From contig JBKQIF010000176.1 of assembly GCA_052148435.1 (NCBI GenBank), forward strand, positions 48,914 to 112,913: a stretch of 64,000 bases of DNA, given 5' to 3'. Positions 50,035 through 59,061 of the stretch are shown here, piece by piece (position 1 is the first letter of the stretch; every line of letters starts with the position of its first letter). The notes under the pieces are model-generated. The model was not told where the DNA came from. It worked only from the letters and a program-made list of their open reading frames with translations, and did not search any database. Source of the stretch: JBEKYD01 sp052148435. Lineage in GTDB: Bacteria; Acidobacteriota; Terriglobia; Bryobacterales; Bryobacteraceae. The position numbers were made by a program, and so were the translations under genes.

Positions 50035-50340
50035 ATGGCGACTACTAGATTGACTCAGACGCAACTTGTCAAACTACTCGCGGAACATACCGAAACGAGT
50101 AACAAAACCGCAAAGGCCTTCCTGGAGCACCTGTCCAGCGTGGCCGTCACCGAGGTGAAAAAGAACGGCGTATTTGTGCTGCCCGGCCTGGGACGCCTGG
50201 TGCGCCAGGACCGCAAAGCCCGCATGGGACGCAACCCGGCAACCGGCGAGTCCATCAAGATTCCGGCCAAGAAGGTCGTGAAGTTCCGCGTGGCCAAGGC
50301 CGCCAAGGATGCGATCGTTCCGCCTAAGAAGGCAAAGTAG
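50035..50340 (+). CDS. HU/IHF-family DNA-binding protein
   Basis: 101 residues with the HU fold: N-terminal helices (TQTQLVKLLAEHTETSNKTAKAFLEHL), beta-arm region (FVLPGLGRLVRQDRKARMGRNPATGESIKIPAKKVVKF) with the conserved GRNPATGE and a Lys-rich end. It shapes the nucleoid and bends DNA. GGAG precedes ATG 50035; the transcript is closed by a bidirectional terminator. Confidence 0.95.
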   Translation: MATTRLTQTQLVKLLAEHTETSNKTAKAFLEHLSSVAVTEVKKNGVFVLPGLGRLVRQDRKARMGRNPATGESIKIPAKKVVKFRVAKAAKDAIVPPKKAK

Positions 50341-50360
50341 TCCGGCTTTTTCCAGACACA

Positions 50361-50400
50361 AAACCCCGTGAGGCCTATACGGCATCGCGGGGTTTCTCTT
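50361..50400. terminator. bidirectional terminator between HU and tatA
   Basis: AAACCCCG (50361-50368) pairs with CGGGGTTT (50388-50395), with an internal partial pairing, and both sides are A/T-rich. It can end the plus-strand HU transcript and the minus-strand tatA transcript. Confidence 0.7.
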
Positions 50401-50466
50401 TTCCGCCAGGAAATTGGAAGCCGAAGGAGGCCGGCTCTTCGAGTGCGAGCGGCCCCGAAGCCCGTA

Positions 50467-50673
50467 TTACTTCTTCGATTCGACCTTTTCTTCTTCCTTC
50501 TTGGTTTCTTCGTCGCCCTTTATAGCGGTCTTGAAGTTACGAATTCCTTCGCCGAGCCCTTTGCCGAGCTCGCCAACCTTCTTGCCGCCAAATAGCAGGA
50601 CGGCAACGGCGGCGATCGCCAGTACTTCGGGAAAACCCAGGCCGGCAAAACCAGCGGTTAGAACGGGCTGCAT
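50467..50673 (-). CDS. tatA: TatA/E twin-arginine translocase subunit
   Basis: 68 residues: one membrane helix (FPEVLAIAAVAVLLFGG), the FG-K hinge (FGGKKVGELGKGLGEGIRNFKTA) and a charged C-terminus. It forms the pore part of the Tat system that exports folded proteins, used here by the NrfC-like protein (24965-25705) and the secreted propeller (17278-18495). TatB and TatC are not adjacent. Confidence 0.93.
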   Translation of the reverse strand: MQPVLTAGFAGLGFPEVLAIAAVAVLLFGGKKVGELGKGLGEGIRNFKTAIKGDEETKKEEEKVESKK

Positions 50674-50861
50674 GATTGGCCTCCTTACGCCCCACCATTG
50701 TAGCCGATTACCGTGTCCCGTATCATAACGTCCAGTCCATGCAGCATACCCTCCCGCGCCCCCAAAGTTCGACGCGGGCGAGCCGGCTCAAACTTTAGCA
50801 GCTCCGCGAACGTCCTAAGTAGGTGCGCCGCGTAGTCCCAAGCCCGCTTCCTTCGCCCATA

Positions 50862-52427
50862 ATGAAGAAGGCAGCCCCAATACCGAATCCTTCTGAAATG
50901 GCCAGCAACCAAGCGCAGTCTCCCATCGCCGCACCCGGCCATGCCGGCCCCGCCGAGAGCCGCGCGGCCAGGCTGATTCGGGACATTTTCGAGTCCGGCC
51001 GGCCGCTTACCTACATCCGGTCGTCGGAAGAACAGCGCGTGCGCCGCGTGCTGCGAGAGGTCTCCCTGCGGCTCGCCCCCGGGCCAACGCCGGTTTGGGA
51101 ATGGAGTCTCACCGAAGGCATGAGCCGCGACGGCGCCGCCGAGCCCGGCACGTTATCGCCCCGCGCCGTGCTGGATTTCATCGCCGCGCATGCCGGCGGC
51201 GCCATCTTCCACCTCAAGGATTTCCACGAACCGCTGCGCGACTCCATGGAAATCCGCCGGCGCCTGCGCGACGTCTATGAAGCCTGTCTGGACCGCGGCA
51301 AGTACGTGGTCATCACTTCTCCGGTGCGGTTCCTGCCGGAAGAGATCGAGCGCAGCGTCATTTTCGTCGAGCTCCGCCCGCCCGACGTGGAGGAGCTCTC
51401 GGCTTTCCTGCGGGAAGAAACCACGCACATTTCCCCGCCCGCTCCCGTTATCCACTCGATTGCCTCCGCGCTGCAAGGTCTCACCCTCGACGAAGCCCGC
51501 TACGCCCTCCGCCGTGCGCTGGCGGCGAGCCCGCAACTCGGCCCGGAAGCGTTGCCGGCGGTGCTCGAAGAGAAACGCCTGCTGGTCAATCGCACCGGGT
51601 TCATCGAATTTGTGGCCGACCCCACCGGCCTGGGCGAGATCGGCGGTCTCCAGGGCTTGAAGAAATGGCTGCTGGAGCGCCGCAAACTCTTTCAGATGCG
51701 GGACGAGCTCGATTCGGAAATCGTTCCCAAAGGCGTGCTCCTCATGGGCATTCCCGGCTGCGGCAAAAGCCTTTCGGTAAAGGCCATCGCCTCCAGTTTC
51801 GAGCTTCCGCTCTACCGCATCGACATGATCGAGATCTTTTCCGGCAGGCACGGCAAGCCGGAGGGAGCATTTGTGCAGGCCTGCCGCATGATGGAGGAAA
51901 TGGCGCCCGCGGTGCTCTGGTTCGACGAGATCGAGATGGGCATCACCTCCACCGAGTCCGGCGGCGAGCAGGGGCGCATCTTCGCCTTCTTCCTCACCTG
52001 GATGCAGGAAAAGACCCGCGGCCTGTTCGTCGCCGCCACCGCCAACCGCATCGACCTGCTCCCCGCCGAAATGATCCGCAAGGGCCGCTTCGACGAGGTG
52101 TTCTTCGTCGACCTGCCGCTGGACGATGAGCGCATCGAGATCTTCAAGATTCACCTCAGCCGCCGCGGCGTCGATCCCGCCGCCTTCGACCTGAAGCAGT
52201 TGGTCGCCTTTACGACTGGCTGGGCCGGCGCCGAAGTGGAGCAGTGCGTGGTCTCCGCCATCACCGAGGCCCGCTTGCAAGGCCGCCGGATCTCTGAGCA
52301 GGACCTCATCGATACCGCCGTCCGCATCGTCCCCCTGTCCCGCACCATGAAGGAACAGATCCACCACATTCGCGGCTGGGCCTTCGAGCGCGCCGTGCGG
52401 GCGTCACCGAACCAGATGGATAGATAA
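50862..52427 (+). CDS. Ycf46-like AAA+ ATPase
   Basis: 521 residues from ATG 50862 (ATG 50898 is an alternative). The N-terminal part (about 190 residues) is the Ycf46-type regulatory region (SRAARLIRDIFESGRPLTYIRSSEE, FVELRPPDVEELSAFLREE). The C-terminal part is one AAA+ domain: Walker A GIPGCGKS, Walker B VLWFDEIEMG, sensor TANRIDLLP, RKGRFDEVFFVDLP, then the lid helices. Ycf46 proteins are cytoplasmic regulators known from cyanobacteria and plastids (photosynthesis-related); in heterotrophs the role is unknown. Confidence 0.88.
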   Translation: MKKAAPIPNPSEMASNQAQSPIAAPGHAGPAESRAARLIRDIFESGRPLTYIRSSEEQRVRRVLREVSLRLAPGPTPVWEWSLTEGMSRDGAAEPGTLSPRAVLDFIAAHAGGAIFHLKDFHEPLRDSMEIRRRLRDVYEACLDRGKYVVITSPVRFLPEEIERSVIFVELRPPDVEELSAFLREETTHISPPAPVIHSIASALQGLTLDEARYALRRALAASPQLGPEALPAVLEEKRLLVNRTGFIEFVADPTGLGEIGGLQGLKKWLLERRKLFQMRDELDSEIVPKGVLLMGIPGCGKSLSVKAIASSFELPLYRIDMIEIFSGRHGKPEGAFVQACRMMEEMAPAVLWFDEIEMGITSTESGGEQGRIFAFFLTWMQEKTRGLFVAATANRIDLLPAEMIRKGRFDEVFFVDLPLDDERIEIFKIHLSRRGVDPAAFDLKQLVAFTTGWAGAEVEQCVVSAITEARLQGRRISEQDLIDTAVRIVPLSRTMKEQIHHIRGWAFERAVRASPNQMDR

Positions 52428-52545
52428 GAAGCTTTCAGCCTTCGGCGCTCAGCAATCAGCTTCTCACGCGCGCGTAGCGGCGGCGATCTCGCCGCCGGTT
52501 CTTTCCGCACTCGCTAGCGCATTGATATGCCCGACACACTCGGAT

Positions 52546-53232
52546 TCAGGAAAGCACGGTGCGGCCCTTACCTAGATTGCATTCGTGGCAAAGGGTCTGA
52601 AGGTTTTCAAGTGTCGTCTTTCCGCCATTTGCCACCGCGAGAATGTGGTCGGCATGAAGCTCAATGTTCAGGTGTGTGGCGGGACTTCGACCGCAAGAGA
52701 CGCAGCGGAAACGATCTCGCATAAACACCTTGAATCGCAAGCCGGGCCTCACATCCCGACAATTGGCTTCGCGACTGGCGATCCTAACTACACCGGAATC
52801 GCTATTGGCCTCGGGAGGCGTTACCGGACCTTCGGAATTGGCCCAATCTACGAAGACCTTCAGGCTCTTTCGCCAGGTTCCCCACCGACGTTCGTAGGTA
52901 TCGGGGCTGATGACCGAAGGCGGCTCCTTTAATTCCCTGAATTCCGGGCATCGTCCAAGCTGGGTCCATACGTTGGCCAGATTCTCGAAGCATTGTCCGT
53001 CGGTGTAGCGTCTTGGGGCGGTGTACAGGTGCGCCAAGCCCGCTTTCTCCAAGACACTGTCCCAAGTTCCGAACCGCCGCCGAAGGGTTCGTCCCGAGAC
53101 CCGTGACGGCAGCTTTGAGAATTCAACGAGGGTTAAGTTGCCGCCAGAGTACCCGGCAGCGACACGGCGAACCTCATTTAGCAGAGATTCGTCGGCGCGG
53201 TCGTCCAAGAAATTGATCTCGAATCGAGGCAT
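52546..53232 (-). CDS. HNH endonuclease with homing-endonuclease-associated repeats
   Basis: 228 residues from ATG 53232. The N-terminal part has repeated helical units with a W-x-x-(A/V) pattern (SGRTLRRRFGTWDSVLEKAGL and SPDTYERRWGTWRKSLKVFVDW), typical of homing-endonuclease-associated (HNR) repeats that read DNA. The C-terminal HNH domain has CVSCG, LHADHILAVANGGKTTLENLQTLCHECN with all His/Asn positions. Could be a defence or mobile nuclease; no methylase, intron or restriction partner is near. Confidence 0.85.
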   Translation of the reverse strand: MPRFEINFLDDRADESLLNEVRRVAAGYSGGNLTLVEFSKLPSRVSGRTLRRRFGTWDSVLEKAGLAHLYTAPRRYTDGQCFENLANVWTQLGRCPEFRELKEPPSVISPDTYERRWGTWRKSLKVFVDWANSEGPVTPPEANSDSGVVRIASREANCRDVRPGLRFKVFMRDRFRCVSCGRSPATHLNIELHADHILAVANGGKTTLENLQTLCHECNLGKGRTVLS

Positions 53233-53365
53233 CACTCCTGTCCATTGTCTGCGTGCGTCAAGCATATCGACGCCCTCGCCAGCGCCACCGGCCGCCGCAC
53301 GACGATGCGATTTAGCTGACCGCTTCTCCTCCCCGAACCGCGCGCCAAAGGCTTTCCTGGCGGCG

Positions 53366-53587
53366 TTACGGCCTCGACCGCCGGCGGCCGGGCGTGACGT
53401 CCGCCCAGTGGAAATTGGGGTGGTCCTTCACGAACCCCGCTATGAGATCTTGGGTGATGGACTCGGGATCGTCAGCGTGCTCCCGGGCGTGCTTTGCGCG
53501 GAGTGCGTGCATTTCGGCGAGAATGTCGCCCGTTTCAATTGAATCCTCCTGTGAGTTCGTCCGGGGTACAGATTGTTGCGGGTTCAT
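53366..53587 (-). CDS. probable antitoxin overlapping a PIN toxin
   Basis: 73 residues from ATG 53587. Helical middle part: SIETGDILAEMHALRAKHAREHADDPESITQDLIAGF, then DHPNFHWADVTPG and a basic end. It overlaps the end of the PIN gene by 53 nt in another frame, with the toxin first. No DNA-binding motif was seen, so it may neutralise but not repress. Identification relies on position next to the PIN gene. Confidence 0.55.
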   Translation of the reverse strand: MNPQQSVPRTNSQEDSIETGDILAEMHALRAKHAREHADDPESITQDLIAGFVKDHPNFHWADVTPGRRRSRP

Positions 53588-54023
53588 AGCCTTGCTCCCT
53601 AACGATATTATCGAGTATCGGGCGGAGGCGCGCATTGGCGATGTGGGTGAAGTTCCAGGTCAAGAGGTAGTCGCACGCGTAAAAGGCAGCGGTACCAATG
53701 TGAAGAGCGTCCGTGGCGGCACGCGGCGGCAGTGGACCATCCGGAAGCAGGAGGGCGTCCCTTAGTACGGAGACTTCGGCGCGCGGAGGTAGCATCAAAG
53801 CCTCCTCCAAATACGCGAGTCGCCGCGCGACCGCAGTGGCGTCCCCGCGTCTGCACTCCTGCTCCACGAACGGCGAAACGCAGAGTTGATAGCTGGCACG
53901 GTGTTGACTCCACCAGACCGAGCTCGATAGTTGGCGCTGCGCAGTTGGAATATCGCGGCTGGGCCGAGCCGCCAAATAGCTGATGAAGCTCGTCTCCAGA
54001 TACACCCTCGGTGGCTCATTCAT
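53535..54023 (-). CDS. PIN-domain VapC-like toxin
   Basis: 162 residues from ATG 54023. PIN features: RVYLETSFISYL (first acidic position Glu, not Asp, as in one VapC group), VSPFVEQECRRGD, ATDALHIGTAAFYACDYLLTWNFTHIAN, TWN..H motif replacing TxD. It ends by overlapping the next gene by 53 nt. It forms a toxin-first module with 53366-53587. The opposite strand carries aroB starting 98 bp away. Confidence 0.82.
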   Translation of the reverse strand: MNEPPRVYLETSFISYLAARPSRDIPTAQRQLSSSVWWSQHRASYQLCVSPFVEQECRRGDATAVARRLAYLEEALMLPPRAEVSVLRDALLLPDGPLPPRAATDALHIGTAAFYACDYLLTWNFTHIANARLRPILDNIVREQGYEPATICTPDELTGGFN

Positions 54024-54120
54024 TCGTCTCGCCCTCTTCATGGTAGTGTCTTTTCCGTCTGTCCGTAGCCACCCGATCGCGATTACCTGCCTGCGCGCGA
54101 ATGCATGGTACAACTTCCCT

Positions 54121-55194
54121 ATGCCTTCTTTTCGCGTCGCGGCCGCCGGCCATTCCTACACCGTCGTGGTCGAGCGCGGCATCGTTGCCGGCGTGGCGCG
54201 CTACATGCCGGACAAGGCCGGAAAGGTCTTTGTCGTTTCCACCGCAGATGTCTGGCGGCACAAGGGGGACGCGCTGGCCCGAGCCTTCGACCGGCGCGCG
54301 CACGAGGTCCTGTTCCTCCCCGGCACCGAGGAGCAAAAGCGCCTGGCGCCGCTCGAGGCGCTGGCCGAAGAGATGGTCGAGCGCGGCGGCGACCGCTCCA
54401 GCGTGGTCGTCGCTTTCGGCGGCGGCATCGTCAACGATATGGCCGGGTTTCTGGCGGCCATCTTCATGCGCGGCGTCCCCGTGGTGCAGGTGCCCACCAC
54501 TCTGCTGGCGCAGGTGGACGCCTCCATCGGCGGCAAGACGGCCGTGAATCTGCGCGGCGGCAAGAACCTGATCGGCTGCTTTCATCCGCCCGCCGCCGTT
54601 CTCATCGACCCCGCCGTCCTGGACACCCTGCCCGATCGCGAATTCCGCTCCGGCCTGTGGGAGATCGTCAAAGCCGGTATCATCCGTGAGCCGGCGCTGT
54701 TCGATTACCTGTCCGAACACAGCGCCGCCGTTTTGGCGCGAAGCCCGGAGGCCGTCGACCATATCGTCGCCGAATCGGTGCGCATGAAAGTCGAGGTGGT
54801 CGGCGCCGACGAGCGCGAAGGCGGCCTGCGCCGCATCCTGAATTTCGGCCACACTTTCGGCCACGCGCTCGAAACCGAGACCGCTTACCAACGCCTGGTA
54901 CACGGCGAGGCCGTGGCGTTCGGCATGCGCGCCGCAACCTGGCTGGGCGAAAAGGCCGGCTATTGCTCACCGCCCGAAGCCCAAAGAATCCACCAGCTCA
55001 TCCGCCTCTATGGGCCGGTTCCGCCGCTCGACGGCATCTCCGCGGACCGCCTTTTGGCGCTGCTCGTGCACGACAAGAAAACCGTGCAAGGCAAAGTGCA
55101 TTTTGTGCTGCCGGTGAAGGTAGGCGAAGTAACCGTGGTTTCCGAGGTCGACCCGGCCCTGGTGCGGGAAGCCATCGTCTTCGCGCTGTCATGA
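54121..55194 (+). CDS. aroB: 3-dehydroquinate synthase
   Basis: 357 residues from ATG 54121 (the longer open frame starts upstream of the real gene). Sequence: FPGTEEQ-like LPGTEEQKRLAPLEAL, VVAFGGGIVNDMAGFLAAIFMRGVPVVQVPTTLLAQVDASIGGKTAVNL, GLWEIVKAGII, ILNFGHTFGHALE (zinc His), and the KKTV C-terminal region. It makes dehydroquinate from DAHP in the shikimate pathway. It overlaps ubiE/menG by 4 nt (ATGA). Confidence 0.97.
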   Translation: MPSFRVAAAGHSYTVVVERGIVAGVARYMPDKAGKVFVVSTADVWRHKGDALARAFDRRAHEVLFLPGTEEQKRLAPLEALAEEMVERGGDRSSVVVAFGGGIVNDMAGFLAAIFMRGVPVVQVPTTLLAQVDASIGGKTAVNLRGGKNLIGCFHPPAAVLIDPAVLDTLPDREFRSGLWEIVKAGIIREPALFDYLSEHSAAVLARSPEAVDHIVAESVRMKVEVVGADEREGGLRRILNFGHTFGHALETETAYQRLVHGEAVAFGMRAATWLGEKAGYCSPPEAQRIHQLIRLYGPVPPLDGISADRLLALLVHDKKTVQGKVHFVLPVKVGEVTVVSEVDPALVREAIVFALS

Positions 55195-55934
55195 AGGGCA
55201 CTACGCCGGAAGGCGCCCGCGACGAACAGGAAGCCGCGCGCTGGGTGCGCCAGATGTTCGGCCGCGTGGCAACCCGCTACGACCTCGCCAACCACCTGCT
55301 CTCCTTCAACATGGATCGCTACTGGCGCGCCCACTCGGTGAAGCGCGTGAGGACCGTTCTCGACCGCCCCGGCGCGCGCGTGCTCGACCTGTGCTGCGGT
55401 ACCGGAGATCTGCTGCTGGCGCTGGAACGGCGCGCCGGCGGCGTGGTGCTGGGCTCGGATTTCTGCCACCCCATGCTGGTAGCGGCGAAAGGGAAAATCG
55501 CGCAGCGGCACGCCAGGGCGATAACCTTCGAGGCCGACGCCCTGCGCCTGCCCCTCCGCGACCGCTCGCTCGATCTGGTAACGGTCGCTTTCGGCTTCCG
55601 CAATCTGGCCAATTACGAGACCGGCCTGGAGGAAATCGCGCGCGTGCTGGCGCCCGGCGGGGTGGTGGCCATTCTGGAGTTCTCGCAGCCGCCCAACCCG
55701 GCCTTCGCCGCGCTCTACAATTTCTACTCGCGCCGCGTGCTGCCCTGGATCGGCGGCGCGCTCTCCGGCTCGCGCGACGCCTATACCTACCTCCCCGAAT
55801 CGGTTCGCAAGTTCCCCACCGCACGCGACCTCGCCAGCCGGATGCGCGCCACCGGCTTTGACGCCGTCGAATTCGAATATCTCACCGGCGGTATCGTGGC
55901 CCTCCACCTGGGCGCGCGGAAAGCGGAAAGCTGA
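55191..55934 (+). CDS. menG: demethylmenaquinone methyltransferase (UbiE/MenG)
   Basis: 247 residues from ATG 55191, overlapping the aroB stop. UbiE family motifs: FGRVATRYDLANHLLSFNMDRYWR, VLDLCCGTGDLL, VTVAFGFRNLAN, VLAPGGVVAILEFS and PESVRKFPTARDLASRM. It adds the last methyl group of menaquinone. With mqnD (31665-32510) this supports menaquinone as the main quinone. The gene is coupled to aroB, linking chorismate supply and quinone synthesis. Confidence 0.95.
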   Translation: MKGTTPEGARDEQEAARWVRQMFGRVATRYDLANHLLSFNMDRYWRAHSVKRVRTVLDRPGARVLDLCCGTGDLLLALERRAGGVVLGSDFCHPMLVAAKGKIAQRHARAITFEADALRLPLRDRSLDLVTVAFGFRNLANYETGLEEIARVLAPGGVVAILEFSQPPNPAFAALYNFYSRRVLPWIGGALSGSRDAYTYLPESVRKFPTARDLASRMRATGFDAVEFEYLTGGIVALHLGARKAES

Positions 55935-55964
55935 ACCCTGCGTGCTGAGAGGTTGAAAGCCCCT

Positions 55965-58838
55965 TTACTTCAGCCGCCTGTCGCAGTCGGCCACCAGCCG
56001 CTCGGTCTCGCTCAACTGCCTGGCGTACCGCTCTCCGCCCGGTACGCCGATCAGGGAGCGATACTCATCGGCGGCGCGCGCATAGGCTGCGCGGGCGTTC
56101 TTCCAATCGTCACGCCTGGCTGCGAGGCTGGAGTCCCTGCCTGCCAGCACGGCATAAATGTCGCCGAGCCAGCGCTGGCAGCGCGGCTTATAAACGCGCA
56201 CCGGCAAGGCGCCCTCGCCCGATTGGATTGCCGCGTCCACTTGCGCGGCGGCGTGCAGCATGTAACCGATGGCGCCCCGATCGCCGGATTGCGCCAGCAG
56301 ATCGGCCGTGTATTTATCGGATTCAGCCAGAGCGCCGCGCGCCGACTGGTTCCTAGGTTCGGCATCCACCAGTTGGCGGGCAAGCTCCCGCGCGCGATTG
56401 TAAGCCGCCAGAGCGGCGGCAGAATCGCCGGCCTGCCGCAGACGCTCGCCCAGGCGGCGCTGGGCGTAGGATGCGGCCATGCAATAGTCCGCATTGGCGG
56501 GATCGAGCCGGTGGGTTTCCTCGGCGACCCCTACTGCCCTGCGCAACACCTCGATGGACGCGGCGCGCTCGCCCGGCGCAGTCATCGAATATCCGTAACG
56601 GAACAGGGCCTCACTCAGGTTGCGGCGCGCCTCCGTGTCTGTGGGGTCGGCCGCGGAAGCCGCCTCCGCCATCGCTACGGTCTTGCGGTAGTACGCGGTC
56701 GCCAGGCGAAGATCGTAGAAGCCCCTGCGGGCATCGCCCAACAGGTCTCCCATGTTGGTATAGCTGCTGGACAGGTAGCGGCGCACAATAGCGTCGTTGG
56801 GGTAGCGCGCCGAGAGCGCTTCCCACACGCCAACTGCCTTCTCGAAGGCGCTGCGTGCGGCCGGCAGGCCGCCTGTCTGGAGTTCCAAGCTAAGACCGAG
56901 AGTTTCGTAACTTTGGCCCAACTGCTCCCGCAGCGATCGGCTGCCGGGATCGCCCGCGACCAGTTTCTCCGCCAGCCGAACGGATTTCCGCGCGTAGTCG
57001 GCCGCCTGTCCGGGCAATCCGCGCTGGGTCTGATCGGCGATCTCCCGATACGCGCCGGCCAGCAGGGCAGACAAGTCCCGGTTGCCTGTGTCTCGCGACG
57101 CGAGGGCTTCGGCGCGCGGGATGGCTTCGGCCAGCAGGGCACGCGCCTCCAGAACCCGGTTGAGGACGCCCAACTGCGCCGCCATGTCGAGCTCCGACTC
57201 CAGCAGCTTACGCTCCAGGGCGCTGTCGCCCGGCCGGCTCTTGGTCAAGTCCTGAAGGATTTCTCTGGCGCGGCTGTAACTTGCCAGCGCGCCTAGCGAG
57301 TCTCCCAGTCGGCCCTGCACCTCGCCGATGCGCATGTAGGCGCTGGCCAGTGCCGCGCTCACGGCCGGGTCGTTGTCGCCGTCGCGCCGCAACTTGTCCA
57401 GAAAATCCAGCGTCGTTTTCACGATCTGGCGGCGCGCTTCGGTAGCGCCGGGAAGCTTCTCGAGCGTGTCGTGAATGTCGAACAGGGAATGGTTGGCCAG
57501 CTCCACCATCTGCTGCAGGCGACGCTCGGCGCGCTGGCGCTGCGCGTCCGCCACCCGCGCTTCCCGAACCGCCACGGCCGCGCCCACGATCAGGCTCAGC
57601 GCCGCCGCTCCGGCGGCCAGTACGCTCAACCGGTGGCGCCGCAGGAACTTCCCGGCGCGATAAGAGAACTTGTCCCCACGGGCGTGCACCGCGAGGCCCG
57701 CCAGGTAGCGGCGAACGTCTTCGCTGAGTTCGTCCGCCGAACGGTAGCGGCGCTCCGGCTCTTTGCGCATCGCCATCAGCACGATGTTGTCCAGCTCCGC
57801 TCCCACCCGCGAGGGCGGCTTGCGCAGCCGCGCGGCAAGCTGCCGCAAACCGCGGCTCGGCGTCCGGTCGCGCAGCCGCCTCGCGTCCAGCGTGCTGGGA
57901 CGCTCCGGATCGTCCTCGCAAATCGCCCGTTCCAGAGCCGCCGGGGTGAGCGTATCGAGCGAATAGGGCCGCTCCCCGGCCAGCAACTCGTACAGCAGCA
58001 CGCCCAACGAAAAAACGTCGGCGGCGGTGGTCACCGGCACGCCGCGGATCTGTTCCGGGCTGGCATATTCCGGCGTGCCCATCCGCGCCGCCGCCGCGGT
58101 GAGCGTCTGAGCTTCGCCTTCGCCCCCCGCCGACAGCACCTTGGCGATACCGAAATCCAGCAGCTTGGGGATGCCGTCCTCGCCCACCAGGATGTTCCCC
58201 GGCTTGAGATCGCGATGGATCACCAGGGCGCGGTGGGCGTAACCCACCGCGTCGCATACTTTGCGGAACAGCTCGCAACGCTGCTCGGCCGATAGCCCGT
58301 GCAGGTCGCAATAGTCGGTGATGCGCCGGCCCTCCACGTACTCCATCACGAAGTAGGGCCGCCCGTCCGGAACGCTCCCGGCGTCCAGCAGCTTGGCGAT
58401 GTACGGGTGATCCAGCCGGGCCAGGATCTGCCGTTCGTGCCGGAAGCGGTCCACTACCGCTTCGATATCCATGCCGCGCTTCACTAGCTTGATGGCTACC
58501 TGCTTCTGGTAAGCCTGGTCGTCCCGCTCCGCCAGGCAAACCGTGCCCATGCCGCCGCGGCCGATCTCCCGCAGAACCCGGTATGGCCCCACGTGAGAGC
58601 CCGGCGCCAGGTCGCCCACCAGCACCGACGCGGCGGCGTCTTCCACCAGCGTCGAGATCCACCGGCCGTCGGGTGCATCGTAGGCCAACAGACTCTCGAC
58701 TTCCGCGCGGAGTTCCGCGTCGCTGCCGCACTTCCCGCTCAGAAAAGCGTCGCGGTCGCTACCCGGCAACTCGGCAGCGGCGAAAAAAATCTCCTCGGCC
58801 CGCTTACGCCGCGTTTCCGGGTCGGCTTCCGGGTTCAT
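55965..58838 (-). CDS. serine/threonine protein kinase with TPR-rich C-terminus
   Basis: 957 residues from ATG 58838 (GTG 58850 is possible). N-terminal ~80 residues (AEEIFFAAAELPGSDRDAFL) are typical of acidobacterial kinase N-termini. Kinase domain (~80-350): glycine-rich loop EIGRGGMGTVCLAE, VAIKLVKRG, catalytic HRDLKPGNILV, DFG in LLDFGIAKV. A membrane helix near residue 410-430 (LSVLAAGAAALSLIVGAAVAV) leads to an external TPR-rich region of ~500 residues. It is a membrane sensor kinase; the sigma factor upstream is its likely partner. Confidence 0.93.
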   Translation of the reverse strand: MNPEADPETRRKRAEEIFFAAAELPGSDRDAFLSGKCGSDAELRAEVESLLAYDAPDGRWISTLVEDAAASVLVGDLAPGSHVGPYRVLREIGRGGMGTVCLAERDDQAYQKQVAIKLVKRGMDIEAVVDRFRHERQILARLDHPYIAKLLDAGSVPDGRPYFVMEYVEGRRITDYCDLHGLSAEQRCELFRKVCDAVGYAHRALVIHRDLKPGNILVGEDGIPKLLDFGIAKVLSAGGEGEAQTLTAAAARMGTPEYASPEQIRGVPVTTAADVFSLGVLLYELLAGERPYSLDTLTPAALERAICEDDPERPSTLDARRLRDRTPSRGLRQLAARLRKPPSRVGAELDNIVLMAMRKEPERRYRSADELSEDVRRYLAGLAVHARGDKFSYRAGKFLRRHRLSVLAAGAAALSLIVGAAVAVREARVADAQRQRAERRLQQMVELANHSLFDIHDTLEKLPGATEARRQIVKTTLDFLDKLRRDGDNDPAVSAALASAYMRIGEVQGRLGDSLGALASYSRAREILQDLTKSRPGDSALERKLLESELDMAAQLGVLNRVLEARALLAEAIPRAEALASRDTGNRDLSALLAGAYREIADQTQRGLPGQAADYARKSVRLAEKLVAGDPGSRSLREQLGQSYETLGLSLELQTGGLPAARSAFEKAVGVWEALSARYPNDAIVRRYLSSSYTNMGDLLGDARRGFYDLRLATAYYRKTVAMAEAASAADPTDTEARRNLSEALFRYGYSMTAPGERAASIEVLRRAVGVAEETHRLDPANADYCMAASYAQRRLGERLRQAGDSAAALAAYNRARELARQLVDAEPRNQSARGALAESDKYTADLLAQSGDRGAIGYMLHAAAQVDAAIQSGEGALPVRVYKPRCQRWLGDIYAVLAGRDSSLAARRDDWKNARAAYARAADEYRSLIGVPGGERYARQLSETERLVADCDRRLK

Positions 58839-59061
58839 GCTGTTGCGCACCGCGTCGTCGGCTGGCAGACGCTCTCCTTGCCGGTATTTTCGGGCAGACC
58901 CAGCGCCCTCGGTCCCTCACATCATACATGCGGAAAAGGTCCCGCGGTTTTTGCCGGCGCCGTCGAACGTCAAAGGCACCGCTTACTAACGTGCGCTGCT
59001 CGGTAGAATGAGCCAGTTACCAGGCCGCGACCGTCAGGGAGCGGTTTCTTACGACGCGCCG

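Noticed and set aside
55953..57296. 447-codon plus-strand ORF opposite the kinase-TPR gene
   Set aside because: Low-complexity translation with no motif; the opposite strand carries an intact kinase and TPR region.
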